This document shows positions 14,412 to 21,917 of a stretch of 21,917 bases of DNA, one piece after another. Under the pieces are notes generated by a model. It saw only the letters and a program-made list of their open reading frames with translations. It ran no database searches and was not told the DNA's origin. Source of the stretch: a virus. How positions within the stretch are numbered: the stretch's first letter is position 1; the number at the start of each line of letters is the position of its first letter. The translations under genes were made by a program, and so were the position numbers. The stretch spans positions 1 to 21,917 of the IMG/VR virus record IMGVR_UViG_3300002835_007898; one strand, given 5' to 3'.

Positions 14412-15752
14412 CTATAATCTATTAAACCAAGTAATAAATTCGTTTGGCATGTATTCATCAATTGGCTTATTTCTTCTTATTGAATATTGATAAACGAATT
14501 TCTTTAAATCGTTTACTTTGTTTTCTCTACTGTCACTATCTTCATAAGACACGTCCACTTGTCTTAGGTATAAGACCAACCTCTCAAAATGATTTACTTC
14601 CCATTCTTCCATCCACGGTTTATTAAGATTAACCACAGATTCGATTTTACTTGCCAAGTCATTTTTGATATCCTGATCAATCATATTAATACTTTGAAAA
14701 GATGGGAATCTTAAAATGTTTACACTCATTGAGAATGTATGAATGTTATTGAATTCTTTTCTCCACTTTATAATTTCTTTTAAAAATAGATCAACAGTCC
14801 ATATACTTAAAACGCTGATAGTCATCATGATATTTAATCTTCTAACTTTTTTAGACCTCTCAACTTTAAACATATTTTCTTTCCACAAATCCCACTTAAA
14901 TCCGTCTCTAACAAATTCCTGGTGTTTACCAAAACATTCTGCAGATGTATATATGTCTAATGATTTAAACTTATCAGATGAGTTAAGTAACTTATAAAGT
15001 CTTTCATCATCCATAATGAGATTACTATTAACAGCAAAATCAAATTTATCATTATTACAAACGTCCAATAATTTCCAAAAAGACGGGCTTCTAGAAGGTT
15101 CTCCACCGGATACCCGTAATTCTAATAATTCACCTCTAATTTCATCAAACCAATTAAAAAAATTATTTATATAAATGTTGTCTTCGTTTTTATTACCAAA
15201 CGGCATAGCGATCGACCCATCACTTTTATATGTTAATCCTCCATTAGTCTTCATCCCTTCATATTCCCCGTTAGTTAAAATATCTTTAGACCAGGTGGAA
15301 CTAAATTCTGAATTACAGTAACTACAAGCCAAATTACAAAGGTTATCAAAACAAATTTCAACAGTTTTAGGAATAACATTAGCATCCCACGGCATTGTTT
15401 TTATTTTTTCAATATCCTCCTTTGTATATCTAGATGTTTGATACATCCTATCGCTAAAAATATTTGGATTATCCTTTGCAGCATCTTCAACTCTCCAACA
15501 ATATGAACATTCACTGGGTCTAATCCCGTCTAACATTTCTTTTCTTCTTTCTTTCTTGAAATTGGTGTTGTGTAATGCTGAAGGGTTATTATTTAGTTCT
15601 TCCAGTGGAATTGAATGTGCTAAAGGATGGTGACAAGACGCAGTCCTACCATTACCTAACCATATAGACACATTATACCACTTTGCAGCACAAAAAGATG
15701 AGGAAAACTCATCCATTAATTTTTTTATTTCAGTATATGGTATGTTAGACAT
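14412..15752 (-). CDS. N-terminal-Twitch radical SAM protein, CHH subtype
   Basis: 446 aa. C21 (FCAAKW), then SCHHP (39-43) where most copies have a Cys-Cys pair, then C82-x-x-C85 (ECSYCW). The radical SAM triad is CNLACSYC (139-146); RVSGGEPSRSP (213-223) is the GGEP motif. It shares with the 460-aa copies the segments PSALHNT and ECxYCW, defining a subfamily of three in which His-His may replace one cluster ligand. A C-terminal R-rich segment (SIRRNKPIDEYMP) matches the family signature loosely. It follows a LamG-like gene with a one-base overlap (TAATG). Likely active by motif; substrate unknown. Confidence 0.87.
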   Translation of the reverse strand: MSNIPYTEIKKLMDEFSSSFCAAKWYNVSIWLGNGRTASCHHPLAHSIPLEELNNNPSALHNTNFKKERRKEMLDGIRPSECSYCWRVEDAAKDNPNIFSDRMYQTSRYTKEDIEKIKTMPWDANVIPKTVEICFDNLCNLACSYCNSEFSSTWSKDILTNGEYEGMKTNGGLTYKSDGSIAMPFGNKNEDNIYINNFFNWFDEIRGELLELRVSGGEPSRSPSFWKLLDVCNNDKFDFAVNSNLIMDDERLYKLLNSSDKFKSLDIYTSAECFGKHQEFVRDGFKWDLWKENMFKVERSKKVRRLNIMMTISVLSIWTVDLFLKEIIKWRKEFNNIHTFSMSVNILRFPSFQSINMIDQDIKNDLASKIESVVNLNKPWMEEWEVNHFERLVLYLRQVDVSYEDSDSRENKVNDLKKFVYQYSIRRNKPIDEYMPNEFITWFNRL

Positions 15753-16393
15753 TAAATGATCTTCTGTTTTGGCGCAACATTATTAAATGTGTCGATTGAT
15801 TTATTAACATATTTTGGATCTTCAATTAAAATTCCATGGTTCCCATTACCACTTTTATCAAAGGTTTTAAATTTAGAATTTTGTTGGAAATCAATATTAA
15901 TATACATATTTTTCTTTGTATAATCAAATGATGAATCATATATTATTATTTGATTGATCTCCCCGTTAAACCATTTTTCATTTTCATTATTATACGGATA
16001 AAGAGCGCCAATTAGTATCTTTTTATTTGAATAATCAACAATATTACCCTTAATTTTTGAGTCCATTAATATATCATTGAAATAAAGACTAATATACTCA
16101 GAAACAGTCACTTTTATATCCATTATTTGTCTAATATCATCAACTACAAATCTAACATCATTGTAGATGTGTCCTGTTGTATACCAAACAAACTTAACAA
16201 TATTTGGGAACTCTAAAAATAGCCCCATAGGGTAACCGTCTTTAGAGATCACACAAGATTCATTCTCGATAAAATCAATTAACTTAAAATTAGCGTGTAT
16301 TGTAAAATCATTCTCTATTGAGGAATAATCTTTAATATTCGTATTATTCTTTGTTTTATTTGGAATGAAATATGATGTTTTATTGAATATCAT
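15752..16393 (-). CDS. LamG/concanavalin-like jelly-roll protein
   Basis: 213 aa, no catalytic motif. The pattern is that of a LamG-like beta-sandwich. NDFTIHANFKL (28-38) is the edge strand, SLYFNDILMDSKI (about 102-114) is the 'l.vNg..v' strand, and ILIGALYPYNN...KWFNGEINQIIIYD (about 126-153) is the typical 'iG......fnGkI.ei.iYn' block. A short DKSGNGNHGIL segment near the end is also common in LamG proteins. No signal peptide. It may bind carbohydrate or serve as a decoration domain. It starts 14 nt inside the upstream radical SAM gene and ends on the start of the next. A second LamG-like protein after the preceding radical SAM gene suggests a repeated two-gene cassette. Confidence 0.7.
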   Translation of the reverse strand: MIFNKTSYFIPNKTKNNTNIKDYSSIENDFTIHANFKLIDFIENESCVISKDGYPMGLFLEFPNIVKFVWYTTGHIYNDVRFVVDDIRQIMDIKVTVSEYISLYFNDILMDSKIKGNIVDYSNKKILIGALYPYNNENEKWFNGEINQIIIYDSSFDYTKKNMYINIDFQQNSKFKTFDKSGNGNHGILIEDPKYVNKSIDTFNNVAPKQKII

Positions 16394-17762
16394 GATAAAA
16401 TTTTTCTAGCTCTGGGAAAGTTTTAACGAAGTTTGTGCCTCTTCTTCTGTCATGTTCATCGACAAAAATTTTAAAATCTTTCTTATTTGTTTTTAACCAT
16501 TCTTCATCTTCCTTAACCAACATCCAGTCATGGATTCTATTTAGTTTATTGATTTCAATATCTGTAAAACCAAAACCATCCATACCAACTCTAACTTGTT
16601 CATAAAAATCCATTAATTGCGCTTGTTCTTTTACTTCTTTTATCCAATAATCATCTACGATTTTAACGGTCTGATACTCTGGGTATCTAAGGTATGAAGA
16701 ATCTAAAATAATTGACGATCCATAGTATCTATAAGGATTATGGTATTCCTCTTTTAATTTATATACGTTTTTAATTAGTTCTTTATAATTTGGTATTGAC
16801 AACGCATTATATGTTGACATAATAATGATTGTAAGTGATGGGATCTCTTTTAATAAGATATTAATTCTATCCCAAACCAAATTAAAGTTCATCCCATTTC
16901 TAATATATTCTGCCTGTTTTCCCCATGAATCTACACTAGTGAAAAGAATCACTTCATTAACCCTACCTTCATCAATTATTCTTTTTATTTTATTTAAAAA
17001 ATCATTAAATAACTTATCTGGTGCACCCAAATTGGTGTTTAAGGATAAATTTAAATTTTTATTTGGGTTGGGGTTTTCTATAATATAATCTAAAACCTTA
17101 AATGTGTCTTTAGATAGTAGTGGTTCTCCACCAGTAATTCTAAATGTGTGTAAATCTCTGTATAATTCTGGCCACCACTTCCAAAATGATTCAACATATG
17201 GGTTATACTCATTGTGTGGAATTGGCATTTTGTTTTCGGCTTTTAACCAATCAAGATTACCAAAATCATTTGATGTTGGGTATTTACCATGTTGTAATAT
17301 TTCTTGCATCCACTGTGACGAATATGATGGGCCGCAGTATGAACACTTGTAGTTACAATGATTACTAAAGGAAACTTCAACATACTTGGGATTGTAGTTT
17401 TCATCCCAATTAAGGTTTTTTATTTCATTAAGAAACGGCTTAGACCAGGGCTCAGATGATTTATAGGTTCGATCTGAAAATGCGTTAGACGAGTCTTCAA
17501 TATTCCAACAGTAACCACATTCTTTCGGTTTCCCACCCTCTAACATCAACTTTCTTTGTTCCTTTTTGAACTGCGTGTTATGCAATGCGGATGGGTTATT
17601 ACTTAATTCATCCAACGGTATAAAATGTGGCGAGGGGTGATGACACGAATGAGTTTGCCCCATTTGTAAATGTAGCGTAACCTGTGTCCATTTCGCTAAA
17701 CAAAACCCACAGCCAACTGAATTCAATTCTTTTCTGGTCTTATCAAAAATTTCATTTAGCAT
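16380..17762 (-). CDS. N-terminal-Twitch radical SAM protein, CHH subtype
   Basis: 460 aa, the same length as its obvious paralogue at 18331-19713. GCGFCLAKWTQVTLH (17-31) has C18 and C21; HSCHHPSPH (38-46) replaces the usual Cys-Cys; ECGYCWNIED (81-90) is the CxxC. The radical SAM triad is CNYKCSYC (136-143), followed by FRITGGEPLLS. The C-terminus HDRRRGTNFVKTFPELEKFY is the family signature. Shared blocks with the paralogue include GGKPKEC, KSSEPWS and ITGGEPLL, so they are recent duplicates. Both are followed by a LamG-like gene. All radical SAM residues present. Confidence 0.9.
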   Translation of the reverse strand: MLNEIFDKTRKELNSVGCGFCLAKWTQVTLHLQMGQTHSCHHPSPHFIPLDELSNNPSALHNTQFKKEQRKLMLEGGKPKECGYCWNIEDSSNAFSDRTYKSSEPWSKPFLNEIKNLNWDENYNPKYVEVSFSNHCNYKCSYCGPSYSSQWMQEILQHGKYPTSNDFGNLDWLKAENKMPIPHNEYNPYVESFWKWWPELYRDLHTFRITGGEPLLSKDTFKVLDYIIENPNPNKNLNLSLNTNLGAPDKLFNDFLNKIKRIIDEGRVNEVILFTSVDSWGKQAEYIRNGMNFNLVWDRINILLKEIPSLTIIIMSTYNALSIPNYKELIKNVYKLKEEYHNPYRYYGSSIILDSSYLRYPEYQTVKIVDDYWIKEVKEQAQLMDFYEQVRVGMDGFGFTDIEINKLNRIHDWMLVKEDEEWLKTNKKDFKIFVDEHDRRRGTNFVKTFPELEKFYHDIQ

Positions 17763-17765
17763 TTT

Positions 17766-18347
17766 CTATATTTTATGTAAGAAGTTACAATTGTTTGTTA
17801 AATCGTAACTTTTATTGTGTATAAACTTATCAAATGTATGCTCCGATATTAATACATCATCTTTCTTAATAGATAGATAAGAAAGAACACCATCAAAGTA
17901 ATTTAAATTGAAACCATTCTTGGGAAAATTACCGGAACCGAAAATGATATGTGGTCTTTCATCACTAACCAACTTTGTACTCAAATCAATATCAAATAAT
18001 AACTCATCATTTATAGATAGTTTTATATTAAAACCACTTTTTATTATTTCTAAGCTATATTTTTTATTTGGCACCCATTGATAATTTTTGGTTAAATATT
18101 TTGTATCATTTCCTTCCTCACTATAAACCATCAACAAACCGTGGCTTTCAATATCAATCCCAAAATATGTTGGTAACTTAGCGAACAGAGTCATTTTTTC
18201 ATTAACAATGTTAGATAATTTAAATTCCAATGAAAAATTGAAATCACCTTCGTAATCAAATATTTTATTACTTGGGTATTCAATAAAATTATCGACAAGA
18301 AAGTCTGGCCACATTACCCAAATATTATCTTTATTTATTTTTAACAT
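17766..18347 (-). CDS. LamG/concanavalin-like jelly-roll protein
   Basis: 193 aa. GDFNFSLEFKLSN (34-46) is an edge strand like NDFTIHANFKL in the second LamG protein. KKYSLEIIKSGFNIKLSIND (about 94-113) is the 'y.l.v.....l.vNd' hairpin, and IIFGSGNFPKNGFNLNYFDG followed by VLSYLSIKKD is the closing 'i.iG.......fdG.i....i' block. No catalytic or membrane motif. It lies between two 460-aa radical SAM paralogues, starting 17 nt inside the upstream one. Probably a binding or structural module; ligand unknown. Confidence 0.65.
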   Translation of the reverse strand: MLKINKDNIWVMWPDFLVDNFIEYPSNKIFDYEGDFNFSLEFKLSNIVNEKMTLFAKLPTYFGIDIESHGLLMVYSEEGNDTKYLTKNYQWVPNKKYSLEIIKSGFNIKLSINDELLFDIDLSTKLVSDERPHIIFGSGNFPKNGFNLNYFDGVLSYLSIKKDDVLISEHTFDKFIHNKSYDLTNNCNFLHKI

Positions 18348-19713
18348 CGTTATATAAGCTTTTTAATTGTGGGAAAGTTGAAATGAAATCTGTTCCCCTT
18401 CTTTCATCATATTCGTCAACAAATGCTACGAAATCTTTTCTGTTTTGTTCAACATCAAAGGTATCATCATTCGCTATTGCATAATCATAAATTCTCTTTA
18501 TTTTTTGTACCTCAACATCTGAAAACCCAACATTGTCATAATTAAATTCTGGGGTAGCATAATAAAACGCTTTTTTTGCCGACTCTAAAATAAGTTCTTT
18601 ATGTTCTTTATCTAAAATCTTCACAGATAAATGTTTAGGCCATCTTAAATAAGAAGTATCTAACTGTATTGCAGAAATCCAATATCTAAGATCGTTAGCA
18701 TGTTTTTTCTTCATAAGAAATGTTTGTTCTATAACATCACTGTATGTAAAGACAGATAACGCATTAAATGTTGCCATAACATTAATTGTTACTTTGGGTA
18801 GCTTTGTTAATATTTTATCTACATTCAACCAAAATTTTTCATAATCTAGACCGTATCTAACATATTCCGCTTGTTTATCTTTTGCCTCAACTGAAGTAAA
18901 AATAATTAATTCTTTCACTTTATTATTATCACATAAATCTTTAGCAATTTCAATAAACCTATCTATTAAGTTATCCGGAACACCTAAGTTACTATTAATC
19001 GCCAATGACAAATTAGGATTATCCTCCCAATTTGTTTGAATATATTCTAAAACCTTAAAGGTATCTTTAGCTAATAATGGTTCACCGCCGGTAATTCTAA
19101 ATGTGTGTAGATCTTTATATAAATTTGGCCACCATTCCCAAAACGCCTCTAGATATGGGTTATGTTCTGAGTGTTTATATGGCATTTCTTTTTTCGCCTC
19201 TAATTCTTTAATGTTGTTATAATTGGTTGATGTTTTATAACCACCAAACTTTTCTATCTCCTCAACCCATTTCGAAGAATATTGAGGGCCACAATATGCA
19301 CATTTGAAATTACAAGTATTAGAAAAAGAAACTTCGACATATCTTGGGTTAAATTCTTCTCGCCAATGAGACTCTTTTATTTGCTCAAAATATGGTAATG
19401 ACCATGGTTCGGATGATTTAAAAACACGATCAGAAAAATTATTACTGTTGTCTTCTATATTCCAACAATAGTTACATTCTTTTGGTTTCCCCCCTTCCAT
19501 CATTTCCTTTCTTTGCATCTTTTTATAACGAGTATTATGTAATGCTGATGGATCTCTTTTTATCTCTGCTATCGGGATTTTATGTTGAGCTGGGTGGTGG
19601 CAAGAGTGTGTTAAACCAATACCTAAATGCATGGTAACTTGTGTCCATTTTGCTAAACAAAACCCACAACCAACACCATCTAATAACTCTTTTGTGTCTT
19701 TAAAATTATTCAT
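18331..19713 (-). CDS. N-terminal-Twitch radical SAM protein, CHH subtype
   Basis: 460 aa. GCGFCLAKWTQVTMH (15-29) has C16 and C19; HSCHHPAQH (36-44) is the CHH variant; ECNYCWNIED (79-88) is CxxC. The radical SAM triad is CNFKCAYC (134-141), followed by FRITGGEPLLA. The C-terminus DERRGTDFISTFPQLKSLY carries the family signature. Closest relative in the window is the 16380-17762 protein, sharing long stretches along the whole length. It starts one nucleotide after the upstream radical SAM gene and overlaps the next LamG-like gene by 17 nt. Confidence 0.9.
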   Translation of the reverse strand: MNNFKDTKELLDGVGCGFCLAKWTQVTMHLGIGLTHSCHHPAQHKIPIAEIKRDPSALHNTRYKKMQRKEMMEGGKPKECNYCWNIEDNSNNFSDRVFKSSEPWSLPYFEQIKESHWREEFNPRYVEVSFSNTCNFKCAYCGPQYSSKWVEEIEKFGGYKTSTNYNNIKELEAKKEMPYKHSEHNPYLEAFWEWWPNLYKDLHTFRITGGEPLLAKDTFKVLEYIQTNWEDNPNLSLAINSNLGVPDNLIDRFIEIAKDLCDNNKVKELIIFTSVEAKDKQAEYVRYGLDYEKFWLNVDKILTKLPKVTINVMATFNALSVFTYSDVIEQTFLMKKKHANDLRYWISAIQLDTSYLRWPKHLSVKILDKEHKELILESAKKAFYYATPEFNYDNVGFSDVEVQKIKRIYDYAIANDDTFDVEQNRKDFVAFVDEYDERRGTDFISTFPQLKSLYNDVKNK

Positions 19714-20907
19714 TTAAAACATTATTTCAATCCATGGACAGATTTCTTTGTAATCAGTATTCCTCATACTATCTAATTTTTCCAAGTATTCTTTTAAATC
19801 ATTTTTAGTTTGATTACCCCTTATTATCGATGAGTCAATTTTTAAATGATTAATAAAATCATTCATTATTGATACCGTTTTACTATAGTATTCTTTTTTA
19901 CTTAAATTTTCATTTATGTAATCAATTACTTTATTTTTAAATTCTGTTGGTGCCGCACCTACCGCAAACCAGTAAGGTGTTGTCGCCCAGTGAATGTGTA
20001 TCAAATCTTTTTTAGTATAGTTGTTATCTAAAACATAATCAATAAAGTCAAAGGTATGAAATACATTCATCATTGTGATAGTATATTCAATTTCAGCATT
20101 AACATTTGGGTGTGTTAAATTGAAATCCGCAATTTTTTTGATATTATCAAAGAACTTTTCAGAGATGAATCCAGTTCTCTGAAACTCACCAACCTTTCCG
20201 TATCCATCACATGAACACCCAATTATTACGTTTTTGAATTTTTTTAATGCTTCAAGAATATCAATTTGTTTATATTTTAAATTCGATAAATTAGAATTTA
20301 TATAAACATTAATATTCTTTGCTTGATCTTCACTAAATCTATCAATTAGTTTGAATACATCTTCATTAATAAACGGTTCGCCTCCAGCGATATAAAGATG
20401 TTCAATATAATTTAAATCTTCATCAGAAAATTTATTAACTGGGTCTTCACCAATCTTATAATGCTTACTATAAAGGTTGTTCATACCAACACCATAAATT
20501 TCAATCAAATCATCAAGCCACGACGATGATAATGTTGGGCCACACATTCTACATTTAAAATTACATAAGTTGGAAAATCTCACGTCCAAATACTGTAACT
20601 TATTTATAGAATAATCTTCATTAAACAATTCTGGATCATCAAACTTTTCTTTCCAGTTATTATTCCAAACATCTTTTAGGGTGTTACCCTTTTTAAAACA
20701 AATATCACATGGTTTAGGGGTTATACCATTATCCATGTCTTCTCTTAGTTTTTTGAATTGTTTACTGTTTAATAGATCCATTACATTATCATAATCGGAC
20801 CACAGTAATTTTTCTTCAAAATTATCAGCAACACAACAAGGTCTAACTAACCCATCTGGGTTTACATACAAAGAAGTATATGCTAAAATACATTGAGTAT
20901 CTTTCAT
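19714..20907 (-). CDS. N-terminal-Twitch radical SAM protein
   Basis: 397 aa. Auxiliary cluster: C6 (QCILAY), C24-C25 (RPCCVADN, in the NPDGLVRPCC context), C67-x-x-C70 (KPCDICF). The radical SAM triad is CNFKCRMC (115-122); YIAGGEPFINED is the GGEP motif and VYINSN the next strand. The end, MRNTDYKEICPWIE, is a variant of the family signature. First of the eight radical SAM genes in transcription order; its ATG overlaps the stop of the GT7/LamG gene (ATGA). Motifs intact; substrate unknown. Confidence 0.88.
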   Translation of the reverse strand: MKDTQCILAYTSLYVNPDGLVRPCCVADNFEEKLLWSDYDNVMDLLNSKQFKKLREDMDNGITPKPCDICFKKGNTLKDVWNNNWKEKFDDPELFNEDYSINKLQYLDVRFSNLCNFKCRMCGPTLSSSWLDDLIEIYGVGMNNLYSKHYKIGEDPVNKFSDEDLNYIEHLYIAGGEPFINEDVFKLIDRFSEDQAKNINVYINSNLSNLKYKQIDILEALKKFKNVIIGCSCDGYGKVGEFQRTGFISEKFFDNIKKIADFNLTHPNVNAEIEYTITMMNVFHTFDFIDYVLDNNYTKKDLIHIHWATTPYWFAVGAAPTEFKNKVIDYINENLSKKEYYSKTVSIMNDFINHLKIDSSIIRGNQTKNDLKEYLEKLDSMRNTDYKEICPWIEIMF

Positions 20908-21917
20908 TTCATTTTACAATTTATAAATTTTGTGTTAGGGTATGTTAAATCATCAATATTATCTATTTCCAAAACATTTAATATTTGTGATAAACCATCG
21001 TTTTTATATTCTATTTTTTTCTGTTGCATTTCTGTAACAAACCTTTTTTCATTTCTAGCTGTTGTTTCCCCCTTTGCCCATTTTCCATTTACAAACCCTT
21101 CATCAATATGAGGTAAACAATAGAACCTACTATCTCTACGATATGGAATAACATTTTCAATCACTTCAATATCTTCTTTAGTGAATTGTACATTTTGATT
21201 TATAAAAGCCACATTATTAAAATCAGAATTTAAAATCAAATTGTCGGTATTTTGATCCATCTCTTTTATATTGTCAAAAAATCTATTATAAATTTTAACA
21301 TCTGAGATTTTACCTTTGTAATAAACATTTGAATGGTTACAAAAACCGATTAAAAAAGGTTTGATAGCATCATGCGTTTTTAAATCATTACCAATTGAGA
21401 ACGGTGTGTTTTGTTTTACCCCATTCATTTGACAAATTAGTTCATCATTTACATAAAAGTACACTTTTTTCTCCTCACTATTAAAACTTAATGTTACTTG
21501 TGTCCACAACCCTTCAAACCTCTTAGCCCAGTTATAGTGATGCATACCATTTCTGTCAAATAATTGCATTGTTACTGCTCTAGAATTATTGAAAGACATT
21601 CCCCAAGTCCAGCTACCATCTTTTCTAATTAACGGGTATTCAACAAAAATTCTTTGTTCATCACCAACAAGCCAAATAGGTACTTTATCATTTTGTTGTT
21701 CAGCATTAAAGGTTATTGTAATTGTATGGTCATTATGTAAACACGAACTTATTTCTCTACTCGTAGGGAACGTTAAAAAAGAATTTGAACCATTAAAGTT
21801 AGCAACAATCTTATCGGTTTCTTTTCTAATAACTCTACCGGTTGTTAAACCTTCAAAATAACATCTCCAAAATAAATCATCATCTTCTTGCCCCCAATCC
21901 CAATAATCATTTGAATA
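20904..21917 (-). CDS. GT7-type galactosyltransferase with inserted LamG-like domain, 5' end outside window
   Basis: The frame is open from the right edge (first complete codon at 21917-21915) to TGA at 20906-20904, giving 337 visible residues; a methionine at 21599 is internal. Numbering from the edge, YSNDYWDWGQEDDDLFWRC (1-19) is the GT7 C-terminal 'NxYWGWGxEDDD' motif of beta-1,4-galactosyltransferases, which contributes the catalytic acid and sugar binding. RDSRFYCLPH (261-270), NEKRF (289-293) and KNDGLSQI (305-312) match the last part of that fold ('RmirH', 'N..RF', 'sDGLnsl'). Between them, residues about 38-245 form a LamG-like sandwich, with LWTQVTLSFN...VYFYVNDELI and KPFLIGF...YYKGKISDVKIYN. 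So a LamG-like domain seems nested inside the transferase. The N-terminal donor-binding half lies beyond the window. Expected to transfer a hexose from UDP-sugar; acceptor unknown. Confidence 0.82.
   Translation of the reverse strand, partial: YSNDYWDWGQEDDDLFWRCYFEGLTTGRVIRKETDKIVANFNGSNSFLTFPTSREISSCLHNDHTITITFNAEQQNDKVPIWLVGDEQRIFVEYPLIRKDGSWTWGMSFNNSRAVTMQLFDRNGMHHYNWAKRFEGLWTQVTLSFNSEEKKVYFYVNDELICQMNGVKQNTPFSIGNDLKTHDAIKPFLIGFCNHSNVYYKGKISDVKIYNRFFDNIKEMDQNTDNLILNSDFNNVAFINQNVQFTKEDIEVIENVIPYRRDSRFYCLPHIDEGFVNGKWAKGETTARNEKRFVTEMQQKKIEYKNDGLSQILNVLEIDNIDDLTYPNTKFINCKMK

Noticed and set aside
14204-14461. Minus-strand 85-codon ORF
   Set aside because: Out-of-frame shadow across two adjacent radical SAM genes, with no motif.
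15164-15171. TATAAATA on the minus strand
   Set aside because: Inside a radical SAM coding sequence, far from the next start; a similar match occurs at 20601-20608 inside another gene. Chance level for the composition.
20904-21599. A gene starting at the ATG at 21599
   Set aside because: The frame is open upstream to the window edge and encodes the GT7 motif, so this methionine is internal.

Overview
The window is about 21.9 kb of strongly AT-rich DNA. Every credible gene lies on the minus strand, so transcription runs from the right edge to the left. Genes are packed end to start, mostly with 1-30 nt overlaps or gaps, and the longest gene-free stretch is under 50 nt. No rRNA, tRNA, CRISPR array, insertion sequence, integrase or clear terminator is visible, and no hallmark capsid, portal, terminase or polymerase gene falls inside. 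Several 2-oxoglutarate/Fe(II) oxygenases, small DxD glycosyltransferases, LamG-like proteins, a mini APS kinase, a Hint-domain protein and one-strand packing together best fit the accessory module of a large marine tailed phage (T4-like cyanophage or pelagiphage style). A bacterial surface-modification island cannot be excluded from this window alone.

In transcription order: a GT7-type (beta-1,4-galactosyltransferase-like) enzyme that appears to carry a LamG-like domain inserted in its fold (right edge, partial). Next come eight radical SAM proteins of the N-terminal-Twitch type (19713 region down to 9649), interleaved with two stand-alone LamG-like proteins. Then follow two 2OG-Fe(II) oxygenases, three DxD glycosyltransferase-like proteins, an APS kinase, an HxGH nucleotidyltransferase, a DUF2061 membrane protein, two more 2OG oxygenases, a small six-cysteine protein, and a fifth 2OG oxygenase. 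The left end holds a 511-aa ATP-grasp-like/Hint fusion ending in a Cys/Trp-rich tail, a 38-codon ORF, and a PAPS-type sulfotransferase cut by the window edge.

Two themes emerge. First, HxGH/ISGTxxR nucleotidyltransferase, APS kinase, DUF2061 and sulfotransferase could form a compact sulfate activation and transfer route. Second, the 871-2406 protein combines an apparently circularly permuted ATP-grasp domain with a Hint fold ending in His-Asn. It is followed by a 30-residue tail with seven Cys and four Trp, which looks like a self-released, RiPP-like peptide. It lies in the same transcription unit as eight radical SAM enzymes, five 2OG oxygenases, glycosyltransferases and a sulfotransferase. 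Whether these enzymes modify that peptide, a virion protein or a host glycan cannot be decided from sequence, but this is the best candidate here for an undescribed system.
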